A stretch of 64,000 nt of DNA from Azoarcus indigens (lineage in GTDB: Bacteria > Pseudomonadota > Gammaproteobacteria > Burkholderiales > Rhodocyclaceae), in assembly GCF_004361735.1 (NCBI RefSeq), contig NZ_SNVV01000020.1, positions 1 through 64,000 on the forward strand, written 5' to 3'. This document shows, piece by piece, positions 21,133 to 31,028 of this stretch. Under the pieces are notes generated by a model, which made no database searches, was not told the origin of the DNA, and saw nothing but the letters and a program-made list of their open reading frames with translations. The first letter of the stretch is position 1, and each line of letters begins with the position of its first letter. The translations under genes and the position numbers were made by a program.

Positions 21133-21766
21133 GCGGTCGAGCGGCCGGCGCCGGTCGCACTGCGCGGGCCGACTGGCGACGAGGAAAAGCGCCCGCCTCG
21201 GTCACCAGCCAGTCCATCGGCAGGTCGTGCGCCAGGGGAAGCACCGACTCGACCCGCCCCAGCTCGAAGCCGACGCCGATCGCCGTCACCTTCCTCTGCG
21301 CCAGCGTGCGATCGAAGTAGCCGCCGCCGTAGCCCAGCCGGTAGCCCGCCGCATCGAAAGCGTTGAGCGGCACCAGCAGCACCGCTGGCTCCAGTTCCTC
21401 ACCCTCCGCCGGCACCGGGATGCCGTGGCGGTCCGGCACCATCGCGCAATCCGGTGTCCACCTGCGGAACGTCAGCGGCGTTGCTTTGTCCAGGACCACG
21501 GGCAGCGATGCCCGCCGCCGGGCATCCGCCGCCAGCCAGCGTCCGACCCAGCCCCGCAGATCCGGCTCCGCCCGGTACGGCCAGCAGTAGGCCAGGCTGT
21601 CCGGCGCCAGCCGCGCAAGCAGTCCGTCCAGGTGCATCTCGATGCTGGCGGTGAGTTCGGCGCGCAGCCTCGCCGCCAGGGCCTCCCGCGCCGCCAGGGC
21701 GTGCTCGCGCAGGTGACGGCGGAGCGCATCTACGTCCTTGGGCGGCGGGAACGGGGCGGCAGTCAT
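21122..21766 (-). CDS. 5-formyltetrahydrofolate cyclo-ligase
   Basis: 214 residues. The enzyme converts 5-formyl-THF to 5,10-methenyl-THF with ATP. Diagnostic sequences are LVPLNAFDAAGYRLGYGGGYFDRTL in the C-terminal half and an N-terminal basic helix. The start is the ATG before TAAPFPPPKDVDALRRHL; the frame is open far upstream but that is a shadow of the lytic transglycosylase gene. It is divergent to that gene with a 39-base gap. Confidence 0.9.
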   Translation of the reverse strand: MTAAPFPPPKDVDALRRHLREHALAAREALAARLRAELTASIEMHLDGLLARLAPDSLAYCWPYRAEPDLRGWVGRWLAADARRRASLPVVLDKATPLTFRRWTPDCAMVPDRHGIPVPAEGEELEPAVLLVPLNAFDAAGYRLGYGGGYFDRTLAQRKVTAIGVGFELGRVESVLPLAHDLPMDWLVTEAGAFPRRQSARAVRPAPAARPLSE

Positions 21767-21805
21767 GTGGTAAGGTCGGCAGTGCAGAACGAAGGATGGT
21801 AAGGG

Positions 21806-23737
21806 ATGAAAAAGGGTTTGTGGGGAGGGGTGGTGGCAGCGTTGTTGCTGGCACTGTCGGGCTGTGCGATCGGGCAAGTGGACGACAGCCGCATCATCGC
21901 CGCCCGTGAGGCAGTGCGTGCCGGAGACCGCAACACCCTGGAACGCCTCGCCGGTCAACGCGATGGCCATGTACTCGAACCCTATGTGCGCTACTGGCTG
22001 CTGTTCAACAAGCTGGCGCGCCCCGAGCCCCCGCCGGCAACCGAACTCTCCGAATTCCTCGTCGAACAGGCCGGCAGCATGCTGGCCGACCGCCTGCGCG
22101 GGGACTGGGTGCGCCGGCTCGCCAAGGACGGCGACTGGCGCGGCGTGGTCCAGCTCTACCCGGACATCCTCGCGCCTGACCAGGAGTTGCGCTGCCTGGG
22201 CTGGACCGGCCGCATGATGACCGGCGACCGCAGCGCCCTCGCCGAAGTCGCACTGCAATGGCTGGACCTGGTGGAGAGCCACAGCGCCTGCGAACCGGTG
22301 CTGCTCGCCACCGTCACCGCCGGTCAGGTCGGGCCGGAAGATGTGTGGTGGCGCATCCGCCGCCAGGTGGAAGGCCGCAATCCGGCCAATGCCAAACTGA
22401 CGCTGGCCTGGCTGCCGGCGGGCACCGCGCCCAACCCGGCTGCCTTCGACCAGGCCATCCGCAGCCCCGCCCAGTACCTGGACCGCCTGCCGCCCAACTT
22501 CGCCGTTAACCGCGCCGGCCGGGAGCTGGCACTGGCCGCACTGGTGCGCCTGGCACGGGAGGACGTGCGTGCCGCCGAAGGCCGCCTGGTCCGCATCCAG
22601 GACAGGCTGGACGCCGAGGAGCGCGGCTACGCCTGGGCCAACCTCGCCCTGCGCGCCGCCCTCGGCCAATTGCCGGAAGCGCCGGCCTGGTACCGCGCCG
22701 CCGGCAGCACGCCGCTGAGCGCCGAACAACGCGCCTGGCGAGTACGCAGTGCCTTGCGGGCAGGCAACTGGGCGGCGGTGGAAGAGGCCATCGCCCAACT
22801 GCCGGTGAATGAGCAGACTGACCCCGAGTGGCTCTACTGGCGCGGTCGCGCGCTGGCCGCCCGCGGGCGTGAGGCTGAGGCGGATGCGCTGTACGCCCGC
22901 ATCGCCGGCGAGCCGCATTTCTACGGCATCCTCGCCGCCGAAGAACGCGGCCAGCTGTTCGCACCGCCGGTACGCAGCGGCAACATCACGCCGGAGCAAC
23001 TGCGCCAGGCCGAGGAAGATCCCAGCCTGCGCCGGGCGCTGGCACTGTTCCGCATCGACATGCGCACAGAAGGCACCCGCGAGTGGAACTGGGCACTGCG
23101 CAACCAGGAGGACGGCTTCATCCTCGCCGCGGCCCGGCTGGCGCTGAAGAACGACATCTATGACCGCGCCATCAATACCGCCGAGCGCGCCGACCCGCGC
23201 AGCAACTTCGACCTGCGCTTCCTCACGCCCTACCGCCAGCTGATCGAACCGCAGGTCCTCAACCAAGGTCTGGACATCAGCTGGGTGTATGGTCTGATGC
23301 GGCAGGAAAGCCGCTTCGTGGTACCGGCCCGCTCCAGTTCCGGCGCCCAGGGCCTGATGCAGGTGATGCCGGCTACCGGCAAGTGGGTGGCCGGCAAGAT
23401 CGGCATGACCGGCTACAGCCCGACCATGCTGTCCGAGCCCAACACCAACGTCCGCCTCGGCACCAGCTACATGCGTCTGATCCTGGAGGATCTGGACAAC
23501 CACCCGGTGCTGGCCAGTGCCGGCTACAACGCCGGCCCCAGCCGCGCCAAGCGCTGGCGCGACGGCCAGCCGATGGAAGGCGCCATCTATACCGAAACCA
23601 TTCCCTTCGACGAAACCCGCGATTATGTGAAGAAGGTGATGGCCAACACCGTGATCTACGCGGCCATGCTGGAAGGCCGGCCGCAATCGCTGAAGACACG
23701 CCTGGGTGTCATCGCCCCCCGCCCGACCGCGCAGTAA
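21806..23737 (+). CDS. slt: Soluble-type lytic murein transglycosylase (Slt70-like), probable lipoprotein
   Basis: 643 residues. An N-terminal lipobox LSGC (Cys about residue 22) suggests outer-membrane anchoring. A long alpha-superhelical U/L domain fills about 30-470, followed by an SLT catalytic domain with Glu501 in MRQESRF, then GAQGLMQVMPATG and AGYNAGPSRAKRWRD. It cleaves peptidoglycan glycan strands to 1,6-anhydro products. It is unusual in that E. coli Slt70 is periplasmic, not lipidated. Confidence 0.92.
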   Translation: MKKGLWGGVVAALLLALSGCAIGQVDDSRIIAAREAVRAGDRNTLERLAGQRDGHVLEPYVRYWLLFNKLARPEPPPATELSEFLVEQAGSMLADRLRGDWVRRLAKDGDWRGVVQLYPDILAPDQELRCLGWTGRMMTGDRSALAEVALQWLDLVESHSACEPVLLATVTAGQVGPEDVWWRIRRQVEGRNPANAKLTLAWLPAGTAPNPAAFDQAIRSPAQYLDRLPPNFAVNRAGRELALAALVRLAREDVRAAEGRLVRIQDRLDAEERGYAWANLALRAALGQLPEAPAWYRAAGSTPLSAEQRAWRVRSALRAGNWAAVEEAIAQLPVNEQTDPEWLYWRGRALAARGREAEADALYARIAGEPHFYGILAAEERGQLFAPPVRSGNITPEQLRQAEEDPSLRRALALFRIDMRTEGTREWNWALRNQEDGFILAAARLALKNDIYDRAINTAERADPRSNFDLRFLTPYRQLIEPQVLNQGLDISWVYGLMRQESRFVVPARSSSGAQGLMQVMPATGKWVAGKIGMTGYSPTMLSEPNTNVRLGTSYMRLILEDLDNHPVLASAGYNAGPSRAKRWRDGQPMEGAIYTETIPFDETRDYVKKVMANTVIYAAMLEGRPQSLKTRLGVIAPRPTAQ

Positions 23738-23784
23738 TACCGCGGGCAGGGCAGCCCTTTTCCTTCCGCCCACAGGAGCTCGTC

Positions 23785-24747
23785 ATGAACAGACGCGTCG
23801 TCCTCGTCGGCGGCACCGGCTTCATCGGCGCCGCAACCGCCAACCGCCTCACCGCCGCTGCGCTGGACCTGCTGGTCCCCACCCGGCAAGCCCGTACCGC
23901 GTCGCCGCTGGCACTGCTGCCCACGGTGGACCTGATTCCCGCCGATGTGCACGACCCAGCAACGCTGCTTCGGCTGTTCGCCGGCGCGGAAGCGGTGGTG
24001 AACCTGGTCGGCATCCTGCACTCCCGCAGCGGCTCTCCCTACGGCGCGGATTTCGCCAAGGCGCACGTGGAACTGCCGCGCAAGATCGTCGCGGCCGCCG
24101 CGCAGGCCGGCGTACGCCGGCTGGTGCACATCAGCGCGCTGGGGGCCAGCGCCGACGGCCCCTCCGAGTACCTGCGCTCCAAGGCCGCCGGCGAGGAGGC
24201 GCTACGCGCGGCCCCGCCGGGGCTGAGCTGGACCATCCTGCGCCCCTCGGTGGTGTTCGGCCGCAACGACCGCTTCCTCAACCTCTTCGCCCAGCTCGCC
24301 CGCCGCTTCCCACTGCTGCCGCTGGCGGGCGCCCAGGCCCGTTTCCAACCGGTCTACGTGGAAGACGTCGCCGAGGTGATCTGGCGCTGCCTGAGTGAAG
24401 ACCAGGTCGACGGCCAGACCTATGAAGTGGCCGGGCCCACCGTCTATACGCTGCGGGAGCTGGTCGAGTACGTTTCGCGGCTGGTGGATGCGCCACGCCC
24501 GGTCATCCCCTTGCCAGATGGCCTCGCCATGGCGCAGGCAGCACTGATGGAGCTCGCGCCCCAGCCCTTGATGAGCCGCGACAACGTCCGCTCCATGAAG
24601 GTGGACAACGTCGCCAGCGGAGACCCGTTGCCCTTCGGCCTCGCGCCCCGCTCGCTGGAAGCGCTCGCCCCGGCATGGCTGGCCGGCGGCAACAGCCGCG
24701 GTCATTACGACCGCTATCGGCGCGGCCTGCGTCACAACCGGGGCTAA
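23785..24747 (+). CDS. NAD(P)-binding protein, NDUFA9/complex I assembly-like SDR
   Basis: 320 residues. An N-terminal Rossmann motif VGGTGFIGAATANRL is followed by an extended-SDR pattern with VNLVGIL, VHISALGASADGPSEYLRSKAAGE and LRPSVVFGRNDRFLN. This is the pattern of atypical SDRs related to the NDUFA9 subunit of complex I. The catalytic YxxxK is preserved only as Y-L-R-S-K. A specific substrate cannot be inferred. The ATG has an AGGAG site. It may share a transcript with the upstream slt gene (47-base gap). Confidence 0.82.
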   Translation: MNRRVVLVGGTGFIGAATANRLTAAALDLLVPTRQARTASPLALLPTVDLIPADVHDPATLLRLFAGAEAVVNLVGILHSRSGSPYGADFAKAHVELPRKIVAAAAQAGVRRLVHISALGASADGPSEYLRSKAAGEEALRAAPPGLSWTILRPSVVFGRNDRFLNLFAQLARRFPLLPLAGAQARFQPVYVEDVAEVIWRCLSEDQVDGQTYEVAGPTVYTLRELVEYVSRLVDAPRPVIPLPDGLAMAQAALMELAPQPLMSRDNVRSMKVDNVASGDPLPFGLAPRSLEALAPAWLAGGNSRGHYDRYRRGLRHNRG

Positions 24748-24821
24748 GACGCCCGGGTAGCCCGGGGGTGGCCGCCGATGCTAAGGTTCGGCCACCCTGC
24801 ACTCACCGTGGAAGCCCCGAG

Positions 24822-25466
24822 ATGAAGCTCATCATCGGCAACAAGAACTACTCGTCCTGGTCCTTGCGCGCCTGGCTCACCGCCCGCGAAGGCGGATTCA
24901 CTTTCGAGGAGATCCGCATCCCGCTGTTCATCCCCGGCAGCCGCGAGCGCATCCTGGCGCACTCGCCCTCGGCCAAGGTGCCCTGCCTGATCGACCACGG
25001 CCTGGCGGTCTGGGACTCGATGGCCATCAACGAGTACCTGGCGGAGCAGAACCCTGCCCTATGGCCCGCAGACCGCGCCGCGCGCGCGGTGGCGCGCGCG
25101 GTCAGCGCCGAGATGCACTCCGGCTTCGTACCCCTGCGCAGCAAGATGCCGATGAATATCCGCAAGGACTACGCCGGCCACGGCCGCAGCCCGGAAGTGG
25201 AGGCCGACATCGCCCGCATCACCGCCCTCTGGAACGACTGCCGCAGCCGCTTTGGCGCCGCCGGTCCCTACCTGTTCGGCGCCTTCTCGATCGCCGACGC
25301 CATGTACGCGCCCATCTGCTTCCGCTTCGCCACCTATGGCGTGAAGCCGGAAGGCCAGGCCGGCGCCTACCTCGCCACCATGCTGGCCAATCCGCATATG
25401 AAAGCCTGGGCGGAAGCCGCGCGGCAGGAAAGCGAAACCCTGCCCTCCGAGGACCTGTACGGTTGA
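24822..25466 (+). CDS. Glutathione S-transferase family protein
   Basis: 214 residues. The N-terminal thioredoxin-like domain begins [19 protein letters not shown], with Ser/Trp residues at the usual catalytic position of this GST subgroup, and contains [23 protein letters not shown]. An all-helical C-terminal domain follows ([14 protein letters not shown]). The stop codon overlaps the cca start (TGATG), suggesting one transcript. Substrate unknown. Confidence 0.85.
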   Translation: MKLIIGNKNYSSWSLRAWLTAREGGFTFEEIRIPLFIPGSRERILAHSPSAKVPCLIDHGLAVWDSMAINEYLAEQNPALWPADRAARAVARAVSAEMHSGFVPLRSKMPMNIRKDYAGHGRSPEVEADIARITALWNDCRSRFGAAGPYLFGAFSIADAMYAPICFRFATYGVKPEGQAGAYLATMLANPHMKAWAEAARQESETLPSEDLYG

Positions 25467-26707
25467 TGCGCAGCTACATCGTCGGCGGCGCGGTACGCGA
25501 CGCCCTGCTCGGCCTGCCGGTGAAGGACCGCGACTGGGTGGTGGTGGGCGCCACGCCGGAGGAGATGCTGGCCCACGGCTTCCGCCCGGTGGGCAAGGAC
25601 TTCCCCGTCTTCCTCCACCCCGAAACGCAGGAGGAATACGCCCTCGCCCGCACCGAACGCAAGACAGGCCGCGGCTACACCGGCTTCGCCTTCCATGCGT
25701 CGCCGGAGGTCACGCTGGAAGAGGACCTGGCGCGCCGCGATCTCACCATCAACGCCATCGCCCGCGACGAAGCCGGCACGTTGATCGACCCTTACGGCGG
25801 CCAGGCCGATCTCCAGGCGCGACTGTTCCGCCATGTCGGCCCTGCCTTCGTCGAAGACCCGGTGCGCATCCTGCGACTCGCCCGCTTCGCCGCCCGCTTC
25901 CATGACTTCACCGTCGCGCCGGAAACCCTGGCGCTGATGAAGTCCATGGTGGCCGACGGCGAGGTCGATCACCTGGTGCCGGAACGGGTATGGCAGGAAC
26001 TCGCCCGTGGCCTGATGGAAGCCCGGCCCTCGCGCATGATCCGGGTGCTGCGCGACTGCGGCGCCCTCGCCCGGTTGCTGCCCGAGCTGGACAAGCTCTT
26101 CGGCGTCCCCCAGCCGGAGAAGTACCACCCGGAGATAGACACCGGCGAGCATGTGCTGATGGTCATCGACGTCGCCGCAGCGGCCGATACGCCGCTGCCG
26201 GTGCGCTGGGCCTGCCTGCTGCACGACCTCGGCAAGGGCGAGACGCCGGCCGACGTGCTGCCGCATCACTACGGCCACGAAGCCCGCAGCGCCACGCTGG
26301 CCCGCGACGTCTCCGGACGTCTGAAGGCGCCCGCCGACTGCCGCGACCTGGCCGTGCTGGTCGCACGCGAGCATGGCGTACTACCGCGCATCGCCGAACT
26401 GCGGCCGGATACCATCGTCAAGATCCTGGAGCGCAGCGACGCCCTGCGACGGCCGGAACGCTTCCACGCCATGCTGGACGCCAGCGCCTGCGATCACCGC
26501 GGCCGCGGCGGGGCTGCAGCCGGCCCCTGGGCGCCGGCTGCAGCCTGGCAGGCTGCGCTGGCGGCAGTGCGGGCGGTGGATGCGGGAGCGATCGCCCGGG
26601 CCTGCTCCGACAAGGCGCAGATCCCGCAGCGGGTGCACGCGGCCCGCGTAGAAGCGGTGAAGAACCTGCGCCGCGGCGCGGATCAAAGCCCGGCGTCAAG
26701 CGGGTAA
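25466..26707 (+). CDS. cca: Multifunctional CCA tRNA nucleotidyltransferase
   Basis: 413 residues, matching the E. coli type. The nucleotidyltransferase core begins [20 protein letters not shown] with the acidic pair DRD, and the neck sequence is [17 protein letters not shown]. An HD phosphohydrolase domain with H253-D254 (LLHDLGKG) gives the 2',3'-phosphatase activities. It adds or repairs the CCA 3' end of tRNAs. The start is the ATG overlapping the GST stop. Confidence 0.95.
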   Translation: MRSYIVGGAVRDALLGLPVKDRDWVVVGATPEEMLAHGFRPVGKDFPVFLHPETQEEYALARTERKTGRGYTGFAFHASPEVTLEEDLARRDLTINAIARDEAGTLIDPYGGQADLQARLFRHVGPAFVEDPVRILRLARFAARFHDFTVAPETLALMKSMVADGEVDHLVPERVWQELARGLMEARPSRMIRVLRDCGALARLLPELDKLFGVPQPEKYHPEIDTGEHVLMVIDVAAAADTPLPVRWACLLHDLGKGETPADVLPHHYGHEARSATLARDVSGRLKAPADCRDLAVLVAREHGVLPRIAELRPDTIVKILERSDALRRPERFHAMLDASACDHRGRGGAAAGPWAPAAAWQAALAAVRAVDAGAIARACSDKAQIPQRVHAARVEAVKNLRRGADQSPASSG

Positions 26708-26714
26708 TGAGCAC

Positions 26715-26912
26715 TCACCAGGCCCGCAGCAACACCCCCGCCAGCAAGGAAAGCAGGAGGGTGGTAGTGAAAGGAAAATGGAAATGACGACCGCGCAGGC
26801 GGAAAGACACATCCCCGGGCAGATGGCCCAGCCGCAGGCGGCCCGCCAGCCCCGGCTGGATCAGCCCGCTCAGCACCACCACCAGCACGATCACCACCAC
26901 CCACTTCAGCAT
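26715..26912 (-). CDS. DUF2905 small membrane protein
   Basis: 65 residues with two hydrophobic segments (about 4-22 and 46-62). The family pattern LPGDVSFRLRGRHFHFPF between them identifies DUF2905. The function is unknown. It is convergent with cca, with a seven-base gap. The frame is open upstream, but the start given yields the conserved family N-terminus. Confidence 0.8.
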   Translation of the reverse strand: MLKWVVVIVLVVVLSGLIQPGLAGRLRLGHLPGDVSFRLRGRHFHFPFTTTLLLSLLAGVLLRAW

Positions 26913-27002
26913 TGCCCGCTCCGCGCGACGAAGCGCGATTAGACCCCCAGCGCAGCAGGCGCCGCAATCCCGCCCTTCGAACGACAGAACCGGAACCCGC
27001 CC

Positions 27003-27623
27003 ATGATCACCCTCTACACCTGGAGCACGCCGAACGGCTACAAGGTCTCCATCGCCCTGGAAGAACTGGGCCTGCCCTACGAAGTGCGCCCCATCAACAT
27101 CACCCGCGACGAACAGTTCGCCCCCGAATTCCTCGCCATCAATCCGAACAACAAGATTCCCGCCATCGTCGACAGCGACGGCCCCGGCGGTCGTCCCATC
27201 ACCCTGATGGAGTCCGGCGCCATCCTCATCTACCTCGCCGAGAAAAGCGGCCGCCTGCTGCCGCAGGACGCCCGCGAGCGCTACGAAGTGCTGCAGTGGC
27301 TGATGTTCCAGATGGGCGGCATCGGCCCCATGCTGGGCCAGGCTCACCACTTCCTGCGCTTCGCGCCGGAGCGTCTGCCCTACCCGATGGAGCGCTACGG
27401 CAAGGAAGCCAGGCGCCTCTATTCCGTACTGGAAAGCCGCCTCGCCAACCGCGACTGGCTGGCCGGCAGCAGCTACTCCATCGCCGACATCGCCACCTTT
27501 CCCTGGATAGGCCGCCATGAATGGCAGGGCATCTCGCTGGAGGATTACCCGGCGGTGAACCGCTGGTTCCAGGCCATTGCCGCCCGCCCAGCGGTGGAAC
27601 GCGGCCGCAAGGTGCCGCAATGA
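27003..27623 (+). CDS. YfcG-like glutathione S-transferase/disulfide reductase
   Basis: 206 residues. The start MITLYTWSTPNGYKVSIAL and the segments NPNNKIPAIVD, MESGAILIYLAEKSG and GGIGPMLGQAHHF closely follow E. coli YfcG/YghU (Nu-class GSTs). These act as glutathione-dependent disulfide reductases, with the Asn in TPNG contacting glutathione. The stop overlaps the next gene by ATGA. Confidence 0.88.
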   Translation: MITLYTWSTPNGYKVSIALEELGLPYEVRPINITRDEQFAPEFLAINPNNKIPAIVDSDGPGGRPITLMESGAILIYLAEKSGRLLPQDARERYEVLQWLMFQMGGIGPMLGQAHHFLRFAPERLPYPMERYGKEARRLYSVLESRLANRDWLAGSSYSIADIATFPWIGRHEWQGISLEDYPAVNRWFQAIAARPAVERGRKVPQ

Positions 27624-28423
27624 ACACCTCCCGCTTCGGTAACCTGGAAGTCCTCTGCCACACGCCGGCCAAGCCCCGCCGCGCCGCGCCGCTGCTCTTC
27701 ATCCATGGCGCCTACGTCGGCGCCTGGTGCTGGGAAGAGCACTTCCTGCCCTGGTTCGCCAAACAGGGCTGGAGCAGCTACGCGCTCTCCCTCTCCGGCC
27801 ACGGCGCCAGCCCGGACCGGCAGCAGCTGGATGCCTACTCGATAGACGACTACGTGGCGGATGTCGCCCGCGTCGTCGCCGCCCTGCCGGCGCCCCCCAT
27901 CCTCATCGGCCATTCCATGGGCGGCCTGGTAGTGCAGAAGTATCTTGAGCGCCACGACGCACCGGCGGTCGCGCTGCTGTGCTCGGTGCCGCCGCAGGGC
28001 CTGGGCTTCTCCATGTTCCATCTGGCGCTGACCCGACCCAACCTGCTCGGCGACCTCAACCGCATCATGAATGGCAATCAGGTAGACATCGCCAGCCTGC
28101 GTGAAGCGCTGTTCCACCAGCCGGTTGCCCGGGCCGACCTGGAGCGCTACTACCGCCTGAGCCAGCCTGAATCCCACCGCGCCATCTGGGACATGACGCT
28201 GTTCAACCTCCCCAACCCGGCCGCCATGCGCCGCACGCCGCTGCTGGTGCTTGGCGCCGAGCATGACACGCTGATCCCGCCGCCGCAGGTGCAGATGACT
28301 GCCGCCACCTATGGCTGCCAGGCGGAGATTTTCGAGGACATGGGCCACGGACTGATGCTGGAGCGCGACTGGCTACGAGTCGCCGAGCGCATCGCTGGCT
28401 GGCTGGCGGAACACGATCTGTGA
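27620..28423 (+). CDS. Alpha/beta-fold hydrolase
   Basis: 267 residues. The oxyanion region LLFIHGAYVGAWCWEEHFLPW and the nucleophile elbow GHSMGGLV (Ser about residue 106) define the fold. A late acid in VLGAEHDTLIPP and the catalytic His in EDMGHGLMLE complete a Ser-Asp-His triad. Substrate cannot be told; the family includes esterases and lipases. It is translationally coupled to the YfcG-like gene. Confidence 0.85.
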   Translation: MNTSRFGNLEVLCHTPAKPRRAAPLLFIHGAYVGAWCWEEHFLPWFAKQGWSSYALSLSGHGASPDRQQLDAYSIDDYVADVARVVAALPAPPILIGHSMGGLVVQKYLERHDAPAVALLCSVPPQGLGFSMFHLALTRPNLLGDLNRIMNGNQVDIASLREALFHQPVARADLERYYRLSQPESHRAIWDMTLFNLPNPAAMRRTPLLVLGAEHDTLIPPPQVQMTAATYGCQAEIFEDMGHGLMLERDWLRVAERIAGWLAEHDL

Positions 28424-28597
28424 GGAATTTCCGCGCCGGAGCGAAAGTGCAGGCGGAAGATGGCTGCAGCGGCGTCCCTTTGTCAGGGGGCGCCGCGGAG
28501 AGCGGCAGATGGCAGAGCCGGCATTCAAGGAATCCCGCCCGCCGCCGATAAAGTAGCCAAGGACCTGACGGATCCGACAGAGAGCGTGGAGGCCATC

Positions 28598-28810
28598 ATG
28601 ATGATCGTCATGCAAATGAGCTCGGGGCGGGCTATGAACGACCCCGCCCCCTACGACGAAGAAGTGCTGAATGCCAGCTGGCTGCCGCCGCAACCGGAGG
28701 TCGCGCTGCAATTGCAGGAAGCCGTCGAGCCCCAGCGCCCGCGCCGCGAGATGCTGCCGCCCGTCGACGTCGAGGCCTTCCTGAACGCGATGTATCGCAG
28801 CCAGGAATGA
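28598..28810 (+). CDS. Small hypothetical protein
   Basis: 70 residues from the ATG at 28598, which has GGAGG seven bases upstream. A start at 28634 would give 58 residues beginning MNDPAPYDEEVLNASW. The protein is acidic and Pro-rich, with no signal peptide, membrane segment or cysteine. I recognise no family. Codon use with strong third-position G/C bias supports a real gene. It lies alone between the hydrolase and the convergent MidA-like gene. Confidence 0.5.
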   Translation: MMIVMQMSSGRAMNDPAPYDEEVLNASWLPPQPEVALQLQEAVEPQRPRREMLPPVDVEAFLNAMYRSQE

Positions 28811-28924
28811 TATGCCGGCAGGACCCGCTCCCTGCGGTGAGCTCGTGGGTGGATTGGCACTCCGTCCCTTCGCGCCCCAGGCCGGTGGAGGGGCGAAATG
28901 GGCCGCAGCCGGGGGGCGCCCGGG

Positions 28925-30088
28925 TTACAGCGTATGCAGGCGGTCGCCGCGGCTGAAGCCAAGCAGCGGCTGCCCCAGCCCGCGTCCCAGCGCCAGCACC
29001 TTGAACAACTCGCCCATCTCGTGCGGCGCAGTCAGCCGCTGCACCGCGCGCGCCGCCCGCACGTAATCCGCCTTGTCTTCCGGCCCGCGCCGGGCCAGGC
29101 ATTCCAGCACGCCGCAGTTGAACAGGAACTGGGCCTGGTTGGTATAGCCCAGCACATCCAGCCCGGCCTCGTAGCCGGCCTCCGCCATGGCGGTGAAATC
29201 CACGAAGGCGGTGATGTCGTTCAGCCCCGGCCACAGGAAAGGGTCGCCATGGGCGTGGTGGCGGTAGTAGCACAGCAGCGTGCCGCCGCTGCGGGACGGC
29301 AGGTAGTACTCCGCTCCCGGGTATCCATAGTCCACCAGCAGCAGGGCGCCCTGCTGCAAGCGCTCCGCCCAGGCGGTGATCCAGGCCCGGCCGGCCAGAT
29401 TCATCTCGGTCACGTATTCGCCGCTGGATGGCGTCGGCAGGTTCAGCGCCAGCGTCGCCTCGGCGGGTGCGCCGCTGGCCGGACGATCCGCCCAGCACAG
29501 CCGGCCGGCGTCATCCAGGGCAACGCCACGCTCGAACAGCCCTTCCGCGCGGGACACCATAATGTGTACGGGCATCACGTCCAGTACCTCGTTGGCAACA
29601 ACCGCACCGGAGAAGGTCTCCGGCAGGCGGTCCAGCCAACGCACCCGGGAGGCCAGATGCGGCGCCTTCTGCGCCAGGGTGTCGAACTGGCGCTCCCGCA
29701 GCTCGCCGGAAACCTCGAGGATCGCGTAGCTCTCCGGCGCGCAGCCGCGGTGCTCCAGCTCCAGCAGCAGGTCTGCGGCAAGCAGCCCGGTGCCAGCCCC
29801 CACTTCGATCACCGCCGGCGCGCTAGCCTCCATCACCTGCTGCACCTGCCCGGCCAGCGCTTGGCCGAACAACGGCGTGAGTTCCGGCGCGGTAATGAAA
29901 TCGCCGCCCGGACCGAACTTGCGTGCGCCGCCGCTGTAATACCCCAGGCCCGGCGCATACAGCGCCAGCTCCATGTAGCGGGCGAAGGACAGATAGCCGC
30001 CGGCGGCCGTCATCTCCCGCTTCACGAGTTCGGTCAGGCGCTCGCTTTGCTTAAGCGCGTCGGCAGAAGGCTGGGGCAGGGAAGACAT
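28925..30088 (-). CDS. MidA/NDUFAF7-like class I SAM-dependent methyltransferase
   Basis: 387 residues. Motif I reads VIEVGAGTGLLAADLL. The N-terminal FARYMELALYAPGLGYYSGG and the GPGGDFITAPELTPLFGQALA segment are diagnostic of the COG1565 family. The mitochondrial relative methylates an arginine of complex I NDUFS2; the bacterial role is not established. The ATG at residue MSSLPQPSAD was chosen; an upstream in-frame ATG lacks a binding site. It is divergent from the pteridine reductase gene. Confidence 0.85.
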   Translation of the reverse strand: MSSLPQPSADALKQSERLTELVKREMTAAGGYLSFARYMELALYAPGLGYYSGGARKFGPGGDFITAPELTPLFGQALAGQVQQVMEASAPAVIEVGAGTGLLAADLLLELEHRGCAPESYAILEVSGELRERQFDTLAQKAPHLASRVRWLDRLPETFSGAVVANEVLDVMPVHIMVSRAEGLFERGVALDDAGRLCWADRPASGAPAEATLALNLPTPSSGEYVTEMNLAGRAWITAWAERLQQGALLLVDYGYPGAEYYLPSRSGGTLLCYYRHHAHGDPFLWPGLNDITAFVDFTAMAEAGYEAGLDVLGYTNQAQFLFNCGVLECLARRGPEDKADYVRAARAVQRLTAPHEMGELFKVLALGRGLGQPLLGFSRGDRLHTL

Positions 30089-30192
30089 GGCGGAGATGGC
30101 GCGGTCGGAAGGCGCGCATTGTAGCCGACACCCCGGCGGCCTCATGCCCGCACCGGCTTCCAAGGAACCCTACGAGCAGCGACAATCGCCCC

Positions 30193-30936
30193 ATGAACCC
30201 GGACGCCCCCGTCATCCTCGTCACTGGCGCCGCCCGCAGGGTGGGCGCGGAAATCTCCCGCCAACTGCATGCCACCGGCGCCCGCCTGGTGCTGCACTAC
30301 CGCCATTCCGCTACCGAGGCGCAATCGCTCGCCGACGATCTGAATGCGCTGCGGGCCGGGTCGGCGGTGACGGTTGGCGGCGATCTGGGCGAGGACGGCG
30401 TACCGGAAGCAGTGGCTGGGCAAGCGATCACCGCCTTCGGCCGCCTTGATGGCCTGGTCAACAACGCCTCCAGCTTCTTCGCCACGCCGCTGGGCAAGAT
30501 AGACCTCGCCGCCTGGGATGATCTGGTCGGCTCCAACCTCAAGGGGCCGCTGTTCCTATCCCAGGCAGTCGCGGACGAACTGAGCCGGCGCGGCGGCGCC
30601 ATCATCAACATCGTCGACATCCACGCCGAACGGCCGCTGCGGCACTACCCGCTCTACTGCGCGGCCAAGGCCGGCCTGGCCGGGCTTACGCGGGCACTGG
30701 CGATGGAACTGGCGCCGGCGGTGCGGGTGAACGGCGTCGCTCCCGGCCCCATCGAATGGCCGGAGGATGACCAGTTCCCCAGCGCCGAGCGCGCCGCCAT
30801 CGTCCGCCACACCCTGCTGCAACGCGAAGGCAGTCCGGCCGACATCGCCCGCACGGTGCGCTTCCTGATGTTCGACGCGCCTTACATCACCGGCCAGATC
30901 CTGGCGGTGGACGGCGGCCGCAGCGCCCACCTCTGA
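30193..30936 (+). CDS. Pteridine reductase (short-chain dehydrogenase)
   Basis: 247 residues, classical SDR. The cofactor loop is TGAARRVG, the TGxxxRxG form (Arg for NADPH) characteristic of pteridine reductases/FolM and not the usual TGxxxGIG. NNASSFF and the YxxxK catalytic pair in [10 protein letters not shown] follow. It probably reduces dihydrobiopterin or dihydrofolate-like pterins with NADPH. Which pterin is used is unknown. Confidence 0.83.
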   Translation: MNPDAPVILVTGAARRVGAEISRQLHATGARLVLHYRHSATEAQSLADDLNALRAGSAVTVGGDLGEDGVPEAVAGQAITAFGRLDGLVNNASSFFATPLGKIDLAAWDDLVGSNLKGPLFLSQAVADELSRRGGAIINIVDIHAERPLRHYPLYCAAKAGLAGLTRALAMELAPAVRVNGVAPGPIEWPEDDQFPSAERAAIVRHTLLQREGSPADIARTVRFLMFDAPYITGQILAVDGGRSAHL

Positions 30937-30992
30937 AGCCCGGCCGCAACAGGCGGAAACGACGCCGGCACGGCGCGGGGAAGCGCCAAGCG

Positions 30993-30998
30993 TATAAT
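30993..30998 (+). promoter_or_regulatory. Probable -10 element of ttcA
   Basis: A perfect TATAAT lies 30 bases upstream of the ttcA GTG. The upstream -35 region (GCGGGG-like) is poor. The short distance leaves a leader of roughly 24 bases. Confidence 0.45.
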
Positions 30999-31028
30999 CC
31001 GGCACGTTTTTTCCCTGAGTCCACCGTC

